From Methanoregula sp. UBA247 (GTDB lineage Archaea > Halobacteriota > Methanomicrobia > Methanomicrobiales > Methanospirillaceae), in the NCBI GenBank assembly GCA_002495055.1, contig DADR01000009.1, positions 1 through 9,997 on the forward strand: DNA of 9,997 nt, written 5' to 3'. The number at the start of each line of letters is the position of its first letter. Within the stretch, counting starts at the first letter, position 1. The notes under the pieces were generated by a model that was given only the letters and a program-made list of their open reading frames with translations, had not been told where the DNA came from and ran no database searches. Of this stretch, positions 5,966 to 9,997 are shown piece by piece. Both the position numbers and the translations under genes were made by a program.

Positions 5966-6779
5966 AGAATGTCCGTGGTAGAACCGACGGCGGCATCCGG
6001 TTTCTTGGGTGGGAGAACTGGAGTTCCTGGTAAAAATCCGATCGCAGGACATCGAATAGGGGGCCGTTACCTTTGGTGTGTTCACCAATCTCTCTTACCA
6101 GAATCTCGAAATGCTGCTTTAATTTTTCAGCATCATCACTGTCAATGGCCTGTCTACGAATGAAATTTAAGGGGGATGGTAAGGCCCCGGGATTAAGTCC
6201 GGCAAAACAAATCGGGATAATCTTCCGGTCGAGAATTGTTGCTGCACCTGCTTCAAAATGGATCCATTTCCGTTCAACGGAATCAGGTGAGCAAAGGATT
6301 ATCATGCAATCGCACTGTCTGATTCCGTCAATGATTGAAGCAAACCAATCCTGACCTGGAGCGATGTTTTCGGGATCTCCCGAAATAAATACTGATATTT
6401 CATCAGAAAAGATGCTAGTGAGGAATTCTTTTAATTTTTTGGCAACAGCCTCGTTTTCATGTATATGGGAGATAAAAATGGAATACTTTTTTTCAGTATC
6501 ATTTTCCAGGAATTGACCTTGTTGAGGGAGTTCGGTTTTGATAATTTGCCGACCGAGTTGAGTCACTACGAAATGATTGCTACTAGTGTATCGTATGTAT
6601 CCTTTACCCAGAAATATCCCAATAAGGTTTATTGTCTGCTGGTCAGTGAAACCAAAGTGGCTCCCGAGTTGAATAAGATCGTATCCGAATTTTATGGCGC
6701 CTTCTTCACGTGTTTCGTCATCCAGCACCTTTAAAAATTCAATTGTTTTCTGTTGAAATTGTGGGGACTCCTCATCCAT
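5964..6779 (-). CDS. Winged-helix/TIR-domain protein, predicted NAD-consuming defence effector
   Basis: A 271-residue protein. Residues ~20-85 (GYDLIQLGSHFGFTDQQTIN, then GKGYIRYTSSNHFVVTQLG) form a winged-helix-like domain. Residues 98-235 are a TIR domain of the TIR_2 type: first strand KKYSIFISHIHENEA (97-111), a loop SGDPENIAPGQDWF (133-146), strand CDCMIILCSPDSVERKW (156-172), and HFEAGAA (174-180), where E176 corresponds to the catalytic glutamate of NAD-cleaving TIR enzymes. Bacterial and archaeal TIR proteins of defence systems degrade NAD+ or make cyclic ADP-ribose signals. That activity here is inferred. The ATG lies only 3 nt after the TGA of the DUF1156 methylase gene, so the two are almost surely co-transcribed. 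The winged helix might sense nucleic acid or bind a partner. GC content is lower than in the methylase ends. Confidence 0.85.
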   Translation of the reverse strand: MDEESPQFQQKTIEFLKVLDDETREEGAIKFGYDLIQLGSHFGFTDQQTINLIGIFLGKGYIRYTSSNHFVVTQLGRQIIKTELPQQGQFLENDTEKKYSIFISHIHENEAVAKKLKEFLTSIFSDEISVFISGDPENIAPGQDWFASIIDGIRQCDCMIILCSPDSVERKWIHFEAGAATILDRKIIPICFAGLNPGALPSPLNFIRRQAIDSDDAEKLKQHFEILVREIGEHTKGNGPLFDVLRSDFYQELQFSHPRNRMPPSVLPRTF

Positions 6780-6782
6780 TGC

Positions 6783-9758
6783 TCACAACCCCAGTCCCTT
6801 CTTTCTCGCGAGCACACCGTCAACCCACCGCTTCTCTTCACACGACTTCGGGTACAATGCCGACAGTGCCTGTGCCAGCCGCCAGAACCGGGGATCTTTG
6901 CCGGCCCCGTTATCGACAAGGAATGTCTTGAGGGCATCGCTCCGTCCGGCACCGAATAGGAGCATGCTCTGATGAACACTGTCAAGCACGGTTTTCCCGA
7001 GCACGAGATCGAAATCTCCCTCCATCGAGGCTTTTGCTGAAAGGACTGCCTCATCAGCTCCGTCACCGGTTGATTCGCCGAGTGTCAATTGCTTGCCTTT
7101 CCTCTTCGCAACTACAGGGACTTTTGTAACACCCTGTTTCCCGAAGAGGAACTGTGCCCGCTCCGAGACCGGCAGGAGCCGGGCGGTATCGCCCTTGACA
7201 TCAACCAGTGTCTTCATCTCATCCGGATGAGCCCCGAGCCCTTGGGCGATTTTACGAGCTGTATCGTAATCAAGGATAAACCCGCTTTTTACCCCGCTCT
7301 TCTTTCCGGTGCTCTTCTCATCATCATCAACGGTGTCATCATCGTCTTGTTCTGATGTTGCCACCCCGTTTATTTCCCCACTGTTTGCAAAGAGTGTCCA
7401 GAGCCACATCGCGGTGAGCCGGGCATCCTCTTCAAACCCGCTCGTATCGACATCTTTGAAGATAACCGTGAGTGCTTCCCGTGCGACCGTTTCCCAGACT
7501 TTCTCCAGATATTCGTGGAGCAACACCTGTTCCCCATTTGGCTTCTCCACTCGGGAATATCGAGAATAAATTTCGAGTGCGGGACCGAGACAGGCAAAAA
7601 TCGCATCGGCACCGACAACGCTCTCCGCCGCGAGCCTGGGCATCCATTCATGAATTCGGATCGGTAGTTCGTGGAGTACATCCCGCCAGTCGCCCACATC
7701 ATCGGTACGAACGGAGCCATCGGGATTCTCGCGTGGACGGCAGACAATGTGGATGGATGATGCGAGCACTGATCGATTCTGTGCCAATACACGGGATGCC
7801 ATTTCAGTATCAATTGGCCAAGAACCTGTGATAACCCACCCGGATTCAACAAGTGATTGAAGGAGTGTTTCCCACCCGGCTGTTGATGTGTTAGCAAAAA
7901 CAATAATTCCAATTCCATCCGGGCAAAGTATTCGGCGACCTTCGCTCATCGCCAGCTGCATTTTAGATTCGTAGAATTGTCTGTTTTTACCCTCTTCGGC
8001 AAATTCATGTCCCGGTGATTGGACGATGATCTCATCCGTTTTCGGAGTTAATGTTTCATGGAAAAGATCTGGATGAACCTTTCCAAGACTCCTATGGAGC
8101 CACACATAAAAAAAATCCGATAAATCTGCATATTGAACCGAATAGTAATATGGAGGATCTGTAATAAACCCTTGAACAGAGTCGGTTTTTAATGGATGAT
8201 TTATTGCTGACGCAACTTCAGCACGTCCGTTCCCACTCAAATTATTTTTTTCAATGACCTGTACAATCCAATTAATTGCCCCATCCCAATAACCATCCCC
8301 AGAAAAAGGACTAATCTCTCCAAAATCCCAAAGCATTGGAATTGCTTGACGTGCAAAAACGCCATCAACAACTTCTCTTCCCGAATGCCATTTTGACAGT
8401 GAAGTAAATTGGTTTGCACATCTATCAATAGCAAGTGCCAAACAAGTTTGAATAGCAGTTATCTCGCTCTTATTTTTTTTGGATACGTTAGGATCTTTGT
8501 AAGAATTTACCAACCGTACAAATGTTGATAAGGCTAAAAGTTGTCTGCATGTGAAATAATCTCCCCAAGTCGTCATCCCATATATCGGACCGCGATTAAC
8601 AAAGGTATGATACTGTGTAGTAGGCTCATCTGGAACCAGACTTAACTCCCCTGTCCACTCCCGCTTTCGCCGTTCCAGTTCTTCCTTCGCTTTCTGCACC
8701 GCATCGAGATCCCGCTGCGTTGGCAACCGGTAGAAACGCCCCTGCTCTGTGGATTTTGTCGTAACAACGCAGAACATTCGGGCATCGTTAGCCCCACCAT
8801 GACGGATTTTAAGCTGTTTCCGCACAGACGCAACCGGCGTTGTATACCCACAACAGGGACATGTTGCCGAGCCTCGCTTCACTGTGCCATCCTTCACATC
8901 TGCTGCCTTCGCGTCATGGATGATTTCAAAGTCAACCCGTTTCTCCACATCTTTTGGGATTAGCCGGAGTGCAACAGGGCGATTTGTTTTTTTTGCCAGC
9001 CAAAGCGAACGGATGAGTGGCACTTCTGCCCCGCAACCAGGCCCCTCACAGGTAATCGTTCTTGCCCAGAGATATGCAATCGGTGTCGCACCCCCCGTGT
9101 CTTTCGGGTAATATTTTCCCAGATCCTTCTCTGCTTCTTCCTTTACCCATTGACCCCACTTTCGCACCTCTTCTGGGAGAATTTGTCCGTGCTTTGGAAT
9201 ATATTCGAGTACGACCTTGTTGAGTAGCACCGCAACGGGATTAAGATCGCTTGCATATGCATCGGCTCCAACGCGTAATGCTTCGAGAGGGATCGAACCC
9301 CCACCGGCGAATGGGTCTACTATGAGTGGGTGGGTACTGGGCTTACCTCCTAAAGCTTCATGCGCTGATTGTGTCAATGCCCGTGCCGTATCCAGATAAC
9401 GTGACTTTGTTGAGTTGTCCCAGTTTGAAAATTCTGCAATGAAGTCGAGAAGTGCAGTGCGGAGTGCCAGCGGATCATTAATGGTCCGGGACTCTGTATC
9501 CATTTGGTTCCAGAACTCAGTCATCTGTCTTTTGGCTTCTTCCTTGAAGGATTCCGGACAGAGTGGATCGGCCGGGTCCGGCCAGAGTGCTGCACAGATC
9601 ACCGCCCGGCATGCTGCGAGGGGACGGCGAGCCCACCAGATATGCAGCGTCGAGATGTGGCCGTGACGGATGGATTTCTCCCGGCGGGCATGCTCGCTGA
9701 TCTTCTTGATCGGGAGATCCACTTCGATGAGGCGTTTGGGATAGGAGGGGGTTGACAT
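6783..9758 (-). CDS. DUF1156 adenine-specific DNA methylase with Zn-ribbon (COG1743)
   Basis: With the ATG at 9758 the protein has 991 residues. This start is chosen because family-like sequence begins there (SYPKRLIEVDLPIKKISEHA, residues 5-24) and GGTGAT lies at 9762-9767; a 59-residue upstream extension reads through low-quality intergenic DNA. DUF1156 hallmarks continue with HISTLHIWWARRPLAACR (34-51). SAM-binding motif I is DPFAGGGSIPLEAL (148-161), then SDLNPVA (170-176). The catalytic motif IV is TDPPYYYSVQYADLSDFFY (533-551). Cysteine pairs CEGPGC (237-242) and CPCC (300-303) form the Zn-ribbon. An acidic linker (EQDDDDTVDDDEKS, 803-816) precedes the C-terminal domain. The enzyme is predicted to methylate adenine in host DNA and to work with the DUF499 ATPase as a known defence-island pair. 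The middle third is AT-rich compared with both ends. Confidence 0.9.
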   Translation of the reverse strand: MSTPSYPKRLIEVDLPIKKISEHARREKSIRHGHISTLHIWWARRPLAACRAVICAALWPDPADPLCPESFKEEAKRQMTEFWNQMDTESRTINDPLALRTALLDFIAEFSNWDNSTKSRYLDTARALTQSAHEALGGKPSTHPLIVDPFAGGGSIPLEALRVGADAYASDLNPVAVLLNKVVLEYIPKHGQILPEEVRKWGQWVKEEAEKDLGKYYPKDTGGATPIAYLWARTITCEGPGCGAEVPLIRSLWLAKKTNRPVALRLIPKDVEKRVDFEIIHDAKAADVKDGTVKRGSATCPCCGYTTPVASVRKQLKIRHGGANDARMFCVVTTKSTEQGRFYRLPTQRDLDAVQKAKEELERRKREWTGELSLVPDEPTTQYHTFVNRGPIYGMTTWGDYFTCRQLLALSTFVRLVNSYKDPNVSKKNKSEITAIQTCLALAIDRCANQFTSLSKWHSGREVVDGVFARQAIPMLWDFGEISPFSGDGYWDGAINWIVQVIEKNNLSGNGRAEVASAINHPLKTDSVQGFITDPPYYYSVQYADLSDFFYVWLHRSLGKVHPDLFHETLTPKTDEIIVQSPGHEFAEEGKNRQFYESKMQLAMSEGRRILCPDGIGIIVFANTSTAGWETLLQSLVESGWVITGSWPIDTEMASRVLAQNRSVLASSIHIVCRPRENPDGSVRTDDVGDWRDVLHELPIRIHEWMPRLAAESVVGADAIFACLGPALEIYSRYSRVEKPNGEQVLLHEYLEKVWETVAREALTVIFKDVDTSGFEEDARLTAMWLWTLFANSGEINGVATSEQDDDDTVDDDEKSTGKKSGVKSGFILDYDTARKIAQGLGAHPDEMKTLVDVKGDTARLLPVSERAQFLFGKQGVTKVPVVAKRKGKQLTLGESTGDGADEAVLSAKASMEGDFDLVLGKTVLDSVHQSMLLFGAGRSDALKTFLVDNGAGKDPRFWRLAQALSALYPKSCEEKRWVDGVLARKKGLGL

Positions 9759-9852
9759 GAGATCACCGATTGAGGGTATCGAGAAAATAATAATCGCGTT
9801 GTCTCTATCGAGAATTGCTTTTGAAAAAGGATAAGGGTTGCCTAATGATCGC
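9759..9852 (-). promoter_or_regulatory. Intergenic region with candidate archaeal promoter for the methylase operon
   Basis: These 94 bases separate the upstream gene from the methylase. On the - strand a T5 tract (9824-9828) could end the upstream transcript. ATTATTATTTTCT (9783-9795) is a TATA-like box about 25-37 nt before the ATG. Either the pair has its own promoter or it is read through from upstream. The box assignment is tentative. Confidence 0.35.
9762..9767 (-). promoter_or_regulatory. Ribosome binding site GGTGAT of the DUF1156 gene
   Basis: On the - strand GGTGAT sits 3 nt before the ATG at 9758 (GGTG is 5 nt away). It matches the 16S anti-Shine-Dalgarno core and supports this start over the longer frame. 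Confidence 0.5.
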
Positions 9853-9997
9853 TTACGGTCGTGTTGGTCCTGGTGGTGGGGGTAATGGCTGTGGCTGTTG
9901 TGGCGGCTGTTGAGGAGGCGGAGGCTGCTGGACAATTTGAGCTTGCATTGCCTGAATCTTCACAAAAGCACGACCATTCTGGTTCTCAATAATTTTA
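9853..9997 (-). CDS. C-terminal end of an unknown protein with Pro/Gln-rich tail (partial, continues past window end)
   Basis: The - strand frame is open from 9996 down to the TAA at 9855-9853, giving 47 visible residues. It begins KIIENQNGRAFVKIQAMQAQ and ends in a tail made almost only of Pro and Gln, then GPTRP. I do not recognise it. A Pro/Gln tail is typical of a flexible linker or interaction tail. It lies in the same direction as the DUF1156 operon, 94 bases upstream of its ATG, so it may be part of the cassette or the end of a neighbouring element gene. Confidence 0.6.
   Translation of the reverse strand, partial: KIIENQNGRAFVKIQAMQAQIVQQPPPPQQPPQQPQPLPPPPGPTRP

Noticed and set aside
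6124..6132. TTTTCAGCA in the TIR gene, and single core copies at 4165-4172 and 7035-7042
   Set aside because: They are isolated single occurrences in coding sequence, without partners or phasing, so they are not counted as part of the iteron array.
9861..9934. GGTGG/GGCTG-rich tract as a CRISPR or tandem repeat
   Set aside because: It is simply the DNA coding for the Pro/Gln tail on the - strand; there is no regular repeat-spacer structure.
9759..9935. 59-residue N-terminal extension of the DUF1156 methylase
   Set aside because: The extension is not family-like, covers the intergenic promoter-like DNA and overlaps the end of the upstream gene; the ATG at 9758 has a ribosome binding site and starts the conserved region.

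Overview
This 9,997-base window looks archaeal, most likely from a methanogen of the Methanomicrobiales type. That placement is inference. It rests on intergenic T-tracts without strong hairpins, GGTG-type ribosome binding sites, mixed GC content, and a Cys-rich replication-type protein next to a phage-type Dam methylase. No rRNA, tRNA or CRISPR array was seen.

Left part (1-1959, + strand): a mobile-element or provirus replication module. The first gene runs in from outside the window. It ends with a replication-protein-like tail, a winged helix, a long disordered linker and two four-cysteine zinc modules. A GTGA overlap couples it to a Dam-family (phage N6-adenine) DNA methyltransferase. The DNA encoding the linker (715-1056) carries about twelve copies of TTTTCAGCA or its reverse complement. 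The copies fall in different reading frames, several are spaced 11 bp apart, and they flank an AT-rich centre. This looks like an iteron origin or a protein-binding array embedded in the gene, comparable in layout to the lambda origin inside gene O.

Right part (2072-9758): a defence-type cassette. On the - strand lie a DUF1156 Zn-ribbon adenine DNA methylase (start at 9758), a winged-helix/TIR protein 3 nt downstream, and, further on, a 981-residue DUF499 AAA+ ATPase with an Ig-like segment near its C-terminus. DUF1156 and DUF499 are known partners in defence islands. A TIR protein placed directly behind the methylase is the unusual element. An AT-rich gene of unknown function (5099-5944) lies on the + strand between the TIR and DUF499 genes. 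It is divergent from DUF499 and convergent with the TIR gene. The proposed working model is inference: the methylase marks self DNA, DUF499 supplies ATP-dependent sensing or remodelling, and the TIR protein acts as an NAD-consuming effector.

Right edge (9853-9997, - strand): the last 47 codons of a further gene with a Pro/Gln-rich tail. It lies upstream of the methylase and could be another member of the cassette.
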